Assembly: GCA_020201445.1 (NCBI GenBank) | Contig: JAIVGU010000014.1 | Span: 1 to 9,012, forward strand | Reading direction: 5' to 3' | From: Halobacteriales archaeon | GTDB taxonomy: Archaea > Thermoplasmatota > E2 > JACPAO01 > JAHFTW01 | DNA length: 9,012 nucleotides | Shown here: positions 1-6,414 of the stretch, one piece after another | Position numbering within the stretch: position 1 is the first letter of the stretch | Layout: each line of letters begins with the position of its first letter | Notes under the pieces: model-generated | What the model was told of the DNA's origin: nothing | Seen by the model: only the letters and a program-made list of their open reading frames with translations | Database searches by the model: none | Position numbers and translations under genes: made by a program

Positions 1-1
1 G

Positions 2-628
2 TTCATGGCTACAGCAGCCTGGAACCCACACGTGCATTGGACCATCCCTCCACTCATCGTCTCCTCGATTGTCCTGACCTGGTTCTTCCTTGGCGAGGAA
101 GTATACAGCCAGCGGTTCCTGATGAGCAACGCATTCACGCGCTACCTTATCCCAGCCATCGGCATTGGCGCCCTATGCTTGGCGTTCTTCCTACAAGATG
201 CCAGGAAACTGAGCCTGGGCGTCGTCCTTTGCGCCGCGGCCCTGTTGGTGACCGCTAACTTTCTCTTGGTGGCCGGGGAAGACGGCTTCGGGGGTGCACG
301 CAAGGTCACCTCTGAGTACCTGACCTTCGTAGAGGACGCGCGTAAGCTCCCTTCCGACTCCATTTTCATTGGAGAGCGCCCGGCCAAGACAATCCTCGAT
401 GCCCCCGTTGTCTCCGTCTATCGGTACGAAAAATCCGACCAACCCGCGATTTTCACCCGAAGCGTGGCCAAGCTTCTTTCTCAGGGCGAGCACCTGTTTG
501 GTCTCAACAATGATGACGCCACCTACAAATCCTGGCTGAAGGCCGACGGTCGCTTCCGGCTTGTGAGTTCGCCTGTTCCTTCGTTCTACGAAGTCATCCT
601 GGCAAAACCGAGTCCCACAAAGTCCTGA
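2..628 (+). CDS. C-terminal part of a GT-C-like multi-pass membrane protein (5' end outside window)
   Basis: The frame is open from the left edge, so the first ATG at 5 is probably internal and only the last 208 residues are seen. Counting from that ATG, three hydrophobic stretches lie at about residues 12-30, 46-66 and 69-91, followed by a soluble tail of about 115 residues. The order of membrane helices, then a short linker, then a small soluble domain with a 'TSEYLTFVEDARKLPSDSIFIGE' style opening, split here as TSEYLTFVED and ARKLPSDSIFIGE, resembles the end of archaeal GT39/GT-C glycosyltransferases. The segment QRFLMSNAFTRYLIPAIG would be the helix that usually carries an RY-LP type motif. 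No catalytic acidic loop is visible because the N-terminus is missing. The DNA is clearly less GC-rich than the rest, with many AAA, TTT, ATT and TAT codons. It converges on the flippase operon. Glycosyltransferase assignment is inference; other polytopic proteins are possible. Confidence 0.6.
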   Translation, partial: FMATAAWNPHVHWTIPPLIVSSIVLTWFFLGEEVYSQRFLMSNAFTRYLIPAIGIGALCLAFFLQDARKLSLGVVLCAAALLVTANFLLVAGEDGFGGARKVTSEYLTFVEDARKLPSDSIFIGERPAKTILDAPVVSVYRYEKSDQPAIFTRSVAKLLSQGEHLFGLNNDDATYKSWLKADGRFRLVSSPVPSFYEVILAKPSPTKS

Positions 629-636
629 GTTTAGGA

Positions 637-780
637 GCGGTTCCGTGCCAGGAAGCGGTGCCCGTGCCCCGCTCGTGCTGCTCAGGATAGTGCCGCAGGT
701 TCGCTTGGTCGACCCACCCAGAGAAGACCAGGCCAACCATCTTAGCTCAGTCAAGAATAGCGCGTCAGCCATTCAAGGTC
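637..780 (-). pseudogene. Decayed fragment of a second Wzx-type flippase
   Basis: Read on the minus strand, 743 to 669 translates to 25 codons of which 16 match residues 54-78 of the intact flippase next door, including GWVDQANLRHYPEQ against GWIDQANLRYYPEQ (12 of 14). After a frameshift near 660, 654 to 637 reads FLARNR, exactly as in the intact protein at residues 84-89. Upstream, an in-frame TGA lies at 749-747, and a possible LEWL (777 to 766) sits in another frame, like the LEELGWL of the intact gene. A TAA at 633-631 closes the last frame. The fragment corresponds to about residues 40-90 only. Codon differences are largely third-position, with DNA identity about 79% over the best 42 bases, so this is a diverged homologue and not a recent copy. 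It starts just after the stop of the intact flippase and ends just after the stop of the convergent gene. Confidence 0.8.
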
Positions 781-792
781 GGCTAGACTCAG

Positions 793-2235
793 CTAGGGTG
801 CGCTGGCGGCCTTCCGGGCGGACCGGAGGAGCATCCACAGGAGGCCGGCATACGCCACCGCGAACAGGACCCCGACGACGGCAACCTTGGCCAGTCCCGC
901 AGGCTTTGCCCAGGATGCGACGGCGGCGGCGAACGCCAGGGAGACCCCGGAGGCCGCGAGCGACTGCGCACCGGCCTTCCAGGGGACCCTCCACCGCACC
1001 CGGGTCCCCGGGACCAGGCTGACCATGGCAAGGTACGAGCCGAAGCCCACCAAGGCGCCCACTCCCGCTGCCGGGATGCCGACCCGTGGAAGGAGGACCC
1101 AGGTCGAGGCCGCGCTCAACCCGAGGGCGACCAGCACCAGCCCGGCCATCACCCGCGTGCGCGCCTCCAGCTCAAGCCGCTTCTGGGCGTAGAAGCTCGA
1201 TTGCCACAAGAGGTTGGCCGCGACGAGCAGCGGGACGACGGCCCACGCGGAGGCGACTTCCGGGCCGTAGAGGAGGGCCGTCACGTCCCTCCCCACCCAG
1301 GAGACGACCGTGCCGATGGGGACGTAGGTGAAGAGGAACGTGGCATGGAACCGCCGCACCAGGTCCTCGATCTCCTGCGCGGGGGCCGAGGCCCGGGCCA
1401 TGACGGAGGCGTGCGCCGAGTAGATGAGCGGCATCGCCGCCAGGAGGGGAAGCAGGGGCAGCAGGTTGGCGTTCAGCTGGAAGACCCCGATGGCCGCATC
1501 GCCCAGGCGCAGGCCCACCAGCAGGCGGTCCAGCAGTACCAGCCCCTGCGCGCCGGCAAGCCACACCAGCGTGGGCAGCCCGAACGCCAGGACCATGCGG
1601 ATGTGGGCCCGGTCGCGCACGGTGGGGAACCTGAGGCTGGAGGACCAGGAGAGGGACGGCAGGAGCGCGCACCCCGTGGCCACGGTGAACGCCAGCAGGA
1701 ACGCCTCCGGGCTGGCGTGTCCCGCGAGCGCGACGGCGACGGCCAGGAGCGTGCAGAGCGTGAAGCGGACCGCCTCCGCGCTCGAGTAGGCCAGCGGCTT
1801 GCGCTGGCAGACCAGGAGGAACTGCGAGTTGTTGTACCAGACCAGGACCAGCACGAGCGCCCCGCAGAGGGCGAGGCCGGGCAGGCGGGCAGGCTGCCGG
1901 GCCCAGGCGACGGCCACCAGGCCCACGAGGACCAGCGCGGCGACGAGGGAGGCCCAGCCAAGCAGGTGCCGGTTGCGGGCAAGGAACCCGGTGCCGCCGT
2001 CGCGGGCATACTGCTCGGGGTAGTAGCGCAGGTTGGCCTGGTCGATCCATCCCCCCAGCACCAGGCTTGCCATGGTCGCCAGCGTCAGGAGGAGGGCAAG
2101 CCAGCCCAACTCTTCGAGCGGCAGGAGGTGCGCCGCGAGGTAGAGGAGGAGGAACTGGGTCAGGTTGGGGAGGACCCGTCCTGGGGCGAAGACCAGGGCA
2201 TCCCGGAGTCCCTTGGCGTGCTCGTCGCCGCTCAT
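793..2235 (-). CDS. Wzx-type polysaccharide/oligosaccharide flippase (MATE/PST family)
   Basis: A 480-residue protein made almost wholly of hydrophobic segments, about 12-14 helices, with short basic loops. This is the usual size and layout of polysaccharide transporters of the MOP superfamily, which flip lipid-linked glycans across the cytoplasmic membrane. The N-terminal amphipathic start, FAPGRVLPNLTQFLLLYLAAHLL, here split as FAPGRVLPNL and TQFLLLYLAAHLL, then LEELGWLALLLTLA, is typical of Wzx proteins, in which the first helix pair precedes an E/F-GxxxL pattern. The longer open frame upstream to 2301 is rejected: the ATG at 2235 overlaps the TGA of the dehydratase gene as ATGA, giving translational coupling, and the upstream 22 residues are low-complexity shadow sequence. 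No own promoter is seen, so it is read with GMD. Haloferax AglR is a functional parallel for the role. Substrate cannot be told from sequence. Confidence 0.88.
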   Translation of the reverse strand: MSGDEHAKGLRDALVFAPGRVLPNLTQFLLLYLAAHLLPLEELGWLALLLTLATMASLVLGGWIDQANLRYYPEQYARDGGTGFLARNRHLLGWASLVAALVLVGLVAVAWARQPARLPGLALCGALVLVLVWYNNSQFLLVCQRKPLAYSSAEAVRFTLCTLLAVAVALAGHASPEAFLLAFTVATGCALLPSLSWSSSLRFPTVRDRAHIRMVLAFGLPTLVWLAGAQGLVLLDRLLVGLRLGDAAIGVFQLNANLLPLLPLLAAMPLIYSAHASVMARASAPAQEIEDLVRRFHATFLFTYVPIGTVVSWVGRDVTALLYGPEVASAWAVVPLLVAANLLWQSSFYAQKRLELEARTRVMAGLVLVALGLSAASTWVLLPRVGIPAAGVGALVGFGSYLAMVSLVPGTRVRWRVPWKAGAQSLAASGVSLAFAAAVASWAKPAGLAKVAVVGVLFAVAYAGLLWMLLRSARKAASAP

Positions 2236-3191
2236 GCGTCGGCCAGGTCCGCCTCGACCATGACCTTGGCGAGCTTGGGCGCCAGCGTCTTGGCCTTCCA
2301 CTTGAGCTTCTCGGCGGCCTTCTTGGGGTTGCCGCGCAGGGTGTGGACCTCGGCGGGGCGCTCGTACTTGGGGTCGGTCTTGACACGCTTCTCCCAGCCG
2401 TCGATGCCGGCGGCCTCGAAGCAGAGGCGGGCGAAGTCGCGGACGGTGCAGTCCTTGCCGGTGGCGAGCACGTAGTCATCGGGCTCCTTCTGCTGGAGCA
2501 TGCGCCACATGCCCTCGACGTACTCGGGGGCGTAGCCCCAGTCGCGGCGGGCGTCGAGGTTGCCGAGGGTGAGGTGCTTGGCCTTGCCGTTGGCGATCTG
2601 GGCGACGCCGTGGGAGATCTTGCGGGTGACGAACTCGATGCCGCGGCGGGGGGACTCGTGGTTGAACAGGATGCCGTTGCTGGTGTGCATCTGGTAGGAT
2701 TCGCGGTAGTTGACGACGGCCCAGTAGCCCATCATCTTGGCGACGCCGTAGGGGCTGCGGGGGTGGAAGGGGGTCGTCTCGGACTGGGGCTCCTCGCGCA
2801 CCTTGCCGTAGAGCTCGCTGGTGCTGGCCTGGTAGAAGCGGGTCGCGGGGGCGTGGCGGCGCACGACCTCGAGGAGGCGGACGACGCCGACGCCGCTCAC
2901 GTCCGCGGTGAGGACGGGCTGCTTGAAGCTGGTGCCGACGAAGCTCTGCGCGGCGAGGTTGTAGACCTCGTGCGGGTCGGACTCCTGAATGGCGCTGACG
3001 AGGGAGCCCTCGTCGGTGAGGTCGCCGTCGATGAGGTTGACCTTGTCGACGACGGCGGCGAGGTTGGCGAGGTTTGGGGTGGAGAGGCGGCGGACGAGGC
3101 CGTGCACCTCGTAGCCCTTGCCCACCAGCAGCTCGGCGAGGTAGGAGCCGTCCTGGCCGGTGATGCCGGTGATGAAGGCGCGCTTGGCCAC
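2232..3191 (-). CDS. gmd: GDP-mannose 4,6-dehydratase
   Basis: Converts GDP-D-mannose to GDP-4-keto-6-deoxy-D-mannose in the cytoplasm, the branch point to GDP-rhamnose, GDP-fucose and related 6-deoxyhexoses. The 319-residue protein is an extended SDR. It has the NAD(P)-binding TGITGQDGSYLAE at residues 8-20, where GxxGQDGSYL is distinctive of GMD. It also has NLAAQSFVGTSF (78-89), catalytic STSELYG (123-129), the YxxxK pair Tyr148/Lys152 in SPYGVAK, and the GMD hallmark NHESPRRG (177-184). It also has LGNLDARRDWGYAPEYVEGMW in two runs, LGNLDARRDW and GYAPEYVEGMW (209-229). It is slightly shorter than bacterial enzymes of about 340-370 residues. The start is GTG at 3191; the A/T tract centred about 24 bases upstream suggests a leaderless message. 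An ATG at 3201 is in another frame. Its TGA overlaps the flippase ATG. Family call is secure; no GDP-mannose supply gene lies in the window. Confidence 0.95.
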   Translation of the reverse strand: MAKRAFITGITGQDGSYLAELLVGKGYEVHGLVRRLSTPNLANLAAVVDKVNLIDGDLTDEGSLVSAIQESDPHEVYNLAAQSFVGTSFKQPVLTADVSGVGVVRLLEVVRRHAPATRFYQASTSELYGKVREEPQSETTPFHPRSPYGVAKMMGYWAVVNYRESYQMHTSNGILFNHESPRRGIEFVTRKISHGVAQIANGKAKHLTLGNLDARRDWGYAPEYVEGMWRMLQQKEPDDYVLATGKDCTVRDFARLCFEAAGIDGWEKRVKTDPKYERPAEVHTLRGNPKKAAEKLKWKAKTLAPKLAKVMVEADLADA

Positions 3192-3202
3192 GCGGGGCCA
3201 TT

Positions 3203-3228
3203 CCCGCTTCCTATTTTTATGGAGCGGG
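3203..3228. promoter_or_regulatory. Symmetric bidirectional TATA promoter between gmd and the SDR gene
   Basis: The gap between the divergent GTG at 3191 and ATG at 3242 is 50 bases. Its only A/T tract, TATTTTTAT (3212-3220), sits at the midpoint. It is flanked by CCCGCTTCC (3203-3211) on the left and GGAGCGGG (3221-3228) on the right; the reverse complement of the right arm is CCCGCTCC, so the arms match except for one extra T. The tract centre is about 26 bases from the plus start and about 25 from the minus start. Archaeal TATA boxes lie about 25-27 bases from the transcription start, so both messages would be leaderless. The identical flanks could serve as TFB recognition elements for each direction or as an operator for a dimeric repressor. 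Neither start has a Shine-Dalgarno sequence at normal spacing. Confidence 0.72.
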
Positions 3229-3241
3229 CCTCGCCGGGACG

Positions 3242-4135
3242 ATGCGGTTCCTGGTGACGGGCGCCTCGGGCTTCGTGGGCCGCCACCTCGTGCCCCGCCT
3301 TCTCCAGGAAGGTGGGGTGGTCGCGCTGCACCGCCCCGGCCTCCCCGTCCCGGCCCACCTCAAGGGGTGCCAGGTCGTGCGTGGGGACATCCTGCGGCCA
3401 GCCTCGCTGCCGGGCGGGCGCTTCGACGCCGTGCTGCACCTGGCCGCGGAGGCGTCGCCGCAGCGCTGCGAGCGCTACCCCCGCCTCGCCCTGCGCACCA
3501 ATGTGGAGGGCACCCACGCCATGCTGCGCTGGGCGGAGGCGCACGCAGGACGGTTCGTCTTGGTCAGCACCGCGCAGGTCTACGCCCCCGCGGGGGGGAA
3601 GCCGCTTGCCGAGGACCACCCGACGCGCCCCATCACCTACTACGGGGCGACCAAGCTCGCGGCGGAGACGCTCACGCTCAACGCCCACGACCGGGGCGCC
3701 GTGGCGGCCTGCGTGGTGCGGCCGTTCAACATGTACGGGCCCGGCCAGGCGCCAGCCTACATTGTCCCCACCATCCTTGCCCAGGTGCGCGGCGGCGTGG
3801 AGGTGCGGGTGCGCTCCGGCCGCCCGGTGCGCGACTTCCTCTACATCGGCGACGCGGTGGAGTTGCTCGCCCGCGCCGCGACCCACCCCAACGCCGCGGG
3901 GCAGGCGTTCAACGCCGCCTCGGGCCGCAGCGTCACCATCGAGGAGCTGGCCCGCACGGCCGTCAAGGCCAGCGGCCGGGACCTGCCGTTCGCCTCCGAG
4001 GACCGCGCCGCTCCGCACAAGGAGGCCGACGCCGTGCACGCCGACGCCGCGAAGGCGGCCAAGCTCCTGGGATGGAACGCCCCCACCCCTCTTGGGACGG
4101 GGCTGGCGCGCACGCTTGCGGCCGCAGGTCCGTGA
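3242..4135 (+). CDS. NAD-dependent epimerase/dehydratase family sugar-nucleotide enzyme (extended SDR; possible GDP-4-keto-6-deoxymannose reductase)
   Basis: A 297-residue extended short-chain dehydrogenase. The Rossmann motif TGASGFVG is at residues 6-13, HLAAEAS at 66-72, VSTAQVYA at 108-115, and the catalytic Tyr134/Lys138 in YYGATK. VRPFNMYGPGQ and RDFLYIGDAVE follow, then a C-terminal NAASGRSVTIEEL substrate-domain segment. This order is typical of NDP-sugar epimerases and 4-ketoreductases. It is divergent from gmd and shares its promoter, and its size and FNxxGPGQ segment resemble GDP-6-deoxy-4-keto-hexose reductases (RMD), so it may complete GDP-rhamnose synthesis. UDP-sugar 4-epimerase is the main alternative, given the UDP-glucose/UDP-glucuronate genes downstream. 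The ATG at 3242 is the first start after the TATA tract and gives a leaderless mRNA. The stop TGA lies inside the next gene's promoter. Superfamily call is firm, substrate uncertain. Confidence 0.9.
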   Translation: MRFLVTGASGFVGRHLVPRLLQEGGVVALHRPGLPVPAHLKGCQVVRGDILRPASLPGGRFDAVLHLAAEASPQRCERYPRLALRTNVEGTHAMLRWAEAHAGRFVLVSTAQVYAPAGGKPLAEDHPTRPITYYGATKLAAETLTLNAHDRGAVAACVVRPFNMYGPGQAPAYIVPTILAQVRGGVEVRVRSGRPVRDFLYIGDAVELLARAATHPNAAGQAFNAASGRSVTIEELARTAVKASGRDLPFASEDRAAPHKEADAVHADAAKAAKLLGWNAPTPLGTGLARTLAAAGP

Positions 4136-4145
4136 ACCTTTAACC
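4132..4145 (+). promoter_or_regulatory. TATA/BRE-like promoter of the GT2 gene
   Basis: The sequence GTGAA (4132-4136), a purine-rich BRE-like element, is followed by CCTTTAACC (4137-4145). The centre is about 27 bases before the GTG at 4168, matching the archaeal spacing for a transcript starting at or next to that codon. The upstream gene's TGA stop (4133-4135) lies within the BRE-like part. No Shine-Dalgarno sequence precedes the GTG. Confidence 0.6.
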
Positions 4146-4167
4146 TCACGATGGTCCTCGCCCGCCC

Positions 4168-5052
4168 GTGCAGACCCTCGTCCTCATTCCTGCCTACAAC
4201 GAGGAGGGCCACGTGGGCGAGGTGGTCCGGAAGGTCAAGGCGCTGGGCCTCGATTGCCTGGTCATCAACGACGGCTCCGCCGACCGCACCGCCGAGGTCG
4301 CCCGGCAAGCCGGCGCCGAGGTCGTCTCGAACCGGCACAACATGGGGCTCGGGCCGACCATCCGGCGCGGGTACCAGGCGGCCCTGGACCGGGGGGCGGA
4401 GGTCATCGTGCAGCTGGACGCCGACGGCCAGTACGACCCCGCCGAAATCCCCCTCCTGACGGCGCCCATCCTGTCGGCGAAGGCGGACATGGTGCTGGGG
4501 GCGCGGCTGGCAAACCTCCACTATAAGATGCCGGGCATGAAGAAGTTCGGCAACAAGGCGTTCAGCTGGGTGCTGCGCCAGCTCACGGGCGCGGACGTGC
4601 GCGACGGCCAGACCGGCTTCCGCGCCATGCACCGCGACGTGCTGGAGAAGTGCCTGCCCATCAACGAGTTCAGCTACACGCAGGAGATGATCATCCGCGC
4701 CGCCAAGGAGGGCTTCATCGTCCAGTCCGTCGAGACGAACTTCTACCCGCGCTACGACGAGACGAACCGCCTGTTCAGCAACCCGTTCCAGTTCGCCTAC
4801 CGCGCTTGGTGGATCATCACGCGGACCTGGCGCGACTACCACCCGTTCAAGTTCTTCGTCTGGCCGGGCATCCTGTTCCTGCTCGTGAGCGCCACCCTCG
4901 GCGCCGTCGTGGCGCACCACTTCCTCACCTACCACGTCATCGCGGGCCGGGTGGGCAGCCTCGTCGCCAGCGGCGTCTTCTTCCTGTTCGGGTTCCAGCT
5001 CATCTGCATCGGCCTCCTGGCCGACATGATCCGGACGCACACGAAGTACTAG
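4168..5052 (+). CDS. Membrane-anchored family 2 glycosyltransferase, dolichyl-phosphate sugar synthase-like
   Basis: A 294-residue GT-A enzyme that probably transfers a nucleotide-activated sugar to a polyprenyl or dolichyl phosphate on the cytoplasmic face. The N-terminal LVLIPAYNEEGHVGEVV (residues 4-20), INDGSADRT (33-41), NMGLGPTIRRGYQ (58-70), metal-binding QLDADGQYDP (82-91; Asp84, Asp86) and DGQTGFRAM (146-154) are the standard motifs of the DPM1/DPG synthase branch. Two hydrophobic helices, about 232-252 and 262-287, form a C-terminal hairpin anchor, followed by a short basic tail. Archaeal relatives include AglJ and AglD of Haloferax, which start or extend N-glycan lipid carriers. 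The start is GTG at 4168, chosen because the TATA box lies about 27 bases upstream and the protein begins directly with the first beta strand; the ATG at 4151 is in another frame. Sugar donor (hexose or glucuronate) is unknown. Confidence 0.92.
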   Translation: MQTLVLIPAYNEEGHVGEVVRKVKALGLDCLVINDGSADRTAEVARQAGAEVVSNRHNMGLGPTIRRGYQAALDRGAEVIVQLDADGQYDPAEIPLLTAPILSAKADMVLGARLANLHYKMPGMKKFGNKAFSWVLRQLTGADVRDGQTGFRAMHRDVLEKCLPINEFSYTQEMIIRAAKEGFIVQSVETNFYPRYDETNRLFSNPFQFAYRAWWIITRTWRDYHPFKFFVWPGILFLLVSATLGAVVAHHFLTYHVIAGRVGSLVASGVFFLFGFQLICIGLLADMIRTHTKY

Positions 5053-5063
5053 CCGGCGCAGCG

Positions 5064-5072
5064 GCCTTATCA
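5064..5072 (+). promoter_or_regulatory. TATA-like promoter of the UDP-glucose dehydrogenase gene
   Basis: The 42-base gap after the GT2 stop is GC-rich except for GCCTTATCA (5064-5072). Its centre is about 26 bases before the GTG at 5095, consistent with a leaderless transcript from an archaeal promoter. There is no convincing BRE and no Shine-Dalgarno sequence before the GTG, so the call rests on position and on repetition of the same spacing at two other genes here. Confidence 0.5.
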
Positions 5073-5094
5073 ACGGCGTGCAGGTCCGTGCGCC

Positions 5095-6414
5095 GTGCTG
5101 CAATCGGGGGGGCAGGCCTTGGCGGTCGTCGGCACCGGCTACGTCGGGCTGGTCACGGGCGCATGCCTGGCGGGCGAGGGGCACCGGGTGGTGTGCCTGG
5201 ACATCGACGCCAAGCGGGTGGAGAGCCTCTCGTCGGGGACGGTCCCCTTCTGGGAGCCGGGGCTTCCCGAGCTCGTCGCCGCCGCGGCCGGGCAGGGGCG
5301 CCTCGCGTTCACCCTCGACCCCGAGCAGGCCCTGGCGGCCGCGCAAGCCGTCTTCATCGCCGTCGGAACACCCCCGAAGGCCGACGGCAGCAGCGACTTG
5401 GGCCACGTCCGCGCCGCCCTGCGCACCGTGTCCTCCCATGCAGGCCCAGGCGCCGTCGTCGTCGTCCGCAGCACGGTCCCTCCCGGCACCGGCGACCGCC
5501 TGCAGGAGGAGCTGCGCGGCCTGGGCCGGCCCGACCTTCCTCTGGTGAACGCGCCCGAGTTCCTTGCCGAGGGGACCGCCGTGCGCGACTTCCAGTCCCC
5601 CGACCGCCTGGTCTTCGGGGGCCCCGCGGAGGCCAGCCAGCGGGTGGCCGGCCTGTTCGCCTCCCTCAACCCGCGGGCGCCGCGCATCCTGACCGACCGC
5701 CCGACGGCGGAGTTGGCCAAGTACGCCGCCAACACGTTCCTCGCCGCCCGCGTGTCGCTCATCAACGAGATGGCGCGCCTGTGCGACGCCTGGGGCGCGG
5801 ACGTGCGGGTGCTCGCGCAGGCGGTCGGCCTCGACGCCCGCGTGGGGCCGCTGTTCCTGCGCCCCGGCATCGGCTACGGCGGCTCCTGCTTCCCCAAGGA
5901 CGTGCAGTCGCTGGCCGCGGAGGGCCGCGCCGCCGGCGTGCCGCTCGACCTCATTCCCGCGGTGGAGGCCGCCAACGACGCCCAGGTGGCGTACGCCCTG
6001 GCCACGGCGACCCGGATGCTCGACGCCTCCCTCGCGGGCAAGCAGGTCGCGCTCTGGGGCATCGCCTTCAAGCCCGGCACCGACGACGTCCGCATGGCCC
6101 CCAGCCTCCGCCTGGCGCAGGCCCTGCTGGACGCGGGCGCGCAGGTGCGGGCCCATGACCCGACGGCGCACCTGCCGCAGGCCCTGCGCGAGCGGGGGGC
6201 CGAGCAGGCCGGGGATCCGGTGGCCTGCGCGCAGGGGGCCGACCTGGTCCTCCTGTGCACCGAGTGGCCAGCCTACCGGCAGGTGGACCCCGGGCGGGTG
6301 GCCCAGGCGATGCGGTCGCCCCGCCTGCTCGACGGCCGCAACCACCTCGACCACGCCGCCTACCGGACCGCCGGGTTCAAGGTGCGGGGAATCGGTGTGG
6401 GGCTGCAGCGATGA
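5095..6414 (+). CDS. UDP-glucose 6-dehydrogenase
   Basis: Oxidises UDP-glucose to UDP-glucuronate with two NAD+ in the cytoplasm. The 439-residue length is normal for the UDPGDH/GDP-mannose dehydrogenase family. Seen in order: the Rossmann VVGTGYVGLVTGACLA (residues 11-26), IAVGTPPKADGSSDL (88-102), VRSTVPPGTGD (124-134), NAPEFLAEG (152-160), the ELAKYAANTFLA helix with Lys209 and Asn213, and the catalytic Cys265 in GIGYGGSCFPKD. GIAFKPGTDDVRMAPS in the C-terminal domain is also conserved. The adjacent uridylyltransferase, overlapping by 4 nt, favours UDP-glucose as substrate over GDP-mannose or UDP-ManNAc. It parallels AglM of Haloferax volcanii. The start is GTG at 5095, about 26 bases from a TATA-like box; the earlier GTG at 5078 is out of frame. 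The TGA stop overlaps the next ATG. Confidence 0.94.
   Translation: MLQSGGQALAVVGTGYVGLVTGACLAGEGHRVVCLDIDAKRVESLSSGTVPFWEPGLPELVAAAAGQGRLAFTLDPEQALAAAQAVFIAVGTPPKADGSSDLGHVRAALRTVSSHAGPGAVVVVRSTVPPGTGDRLQEELRGLGRPDLPLVNAPEFLAEGTAVRDFQSPDRLVFGGPAEASQRVAGLFASLNPRAPRILTDRPTAELAKYAANTFLAARVSLINEMARLCDAWGADVRVLAQAVGLDARVGPLFLRPGIGYGGSCFPKDVQSLAAEGRAAGVPLDLIPAVEAANDAQVAYALATATRMLDASLAGKQVALWGIAFKPGTDDVRMAPSLRLAQALLDAGAQVRAHDPTAHLPQALRERGAEQAGDPVACAQGADLVLLCTEWPAYRQVDPGRVAQAMRSPRLLDGRNHLDHAAYRTAGFKVRGIGVGLQR

Noticed and set aside
2236..2301. Extended N-terminus for the flippase
   Set aside because: The 22 extra residues lie wholly inside gmd and look like shadow sequence, while the ATG at 2235 makes a tidy ATGA overlap.
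1201..2475. Plus-strand open frame of 424 codons, and another at 2067-3257
   Set aside because: Both are antisense to the flippase and gmd, with repetitive Q/E/R/G or V/G/L/D-rich translation and no family motif.
3203..3228. The inverted repeat as a transcription terminator
   Set aside because: Both flanking genes diverge from it, so no transcript ends here, and the A/T tract is in the loop and not after the stem.
5078..5094. GTG at 5078 as an upstream start for the dehydrogenase
   Set aside because: It is in a different frame from the dehydrogenase and too close to the TATA-like box.
3841..6354. Minus-strand open frame of 837 codons
   Set aside because: It lies antisense to three well-recognised genes (SDR, GT2, UDP-glucose dehydrogenase); its translation is low-complexity and rich in R, G, A, H and V. 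Long antisense frames are expected at this GC content.
6255..6410. Extended N-terminus for galU
   Set aside because: It lies inside the dehydrogenase gene in another frame, and GalU proteins begin a few residues before the PAGGxGTR motif, as from ATG 6411.
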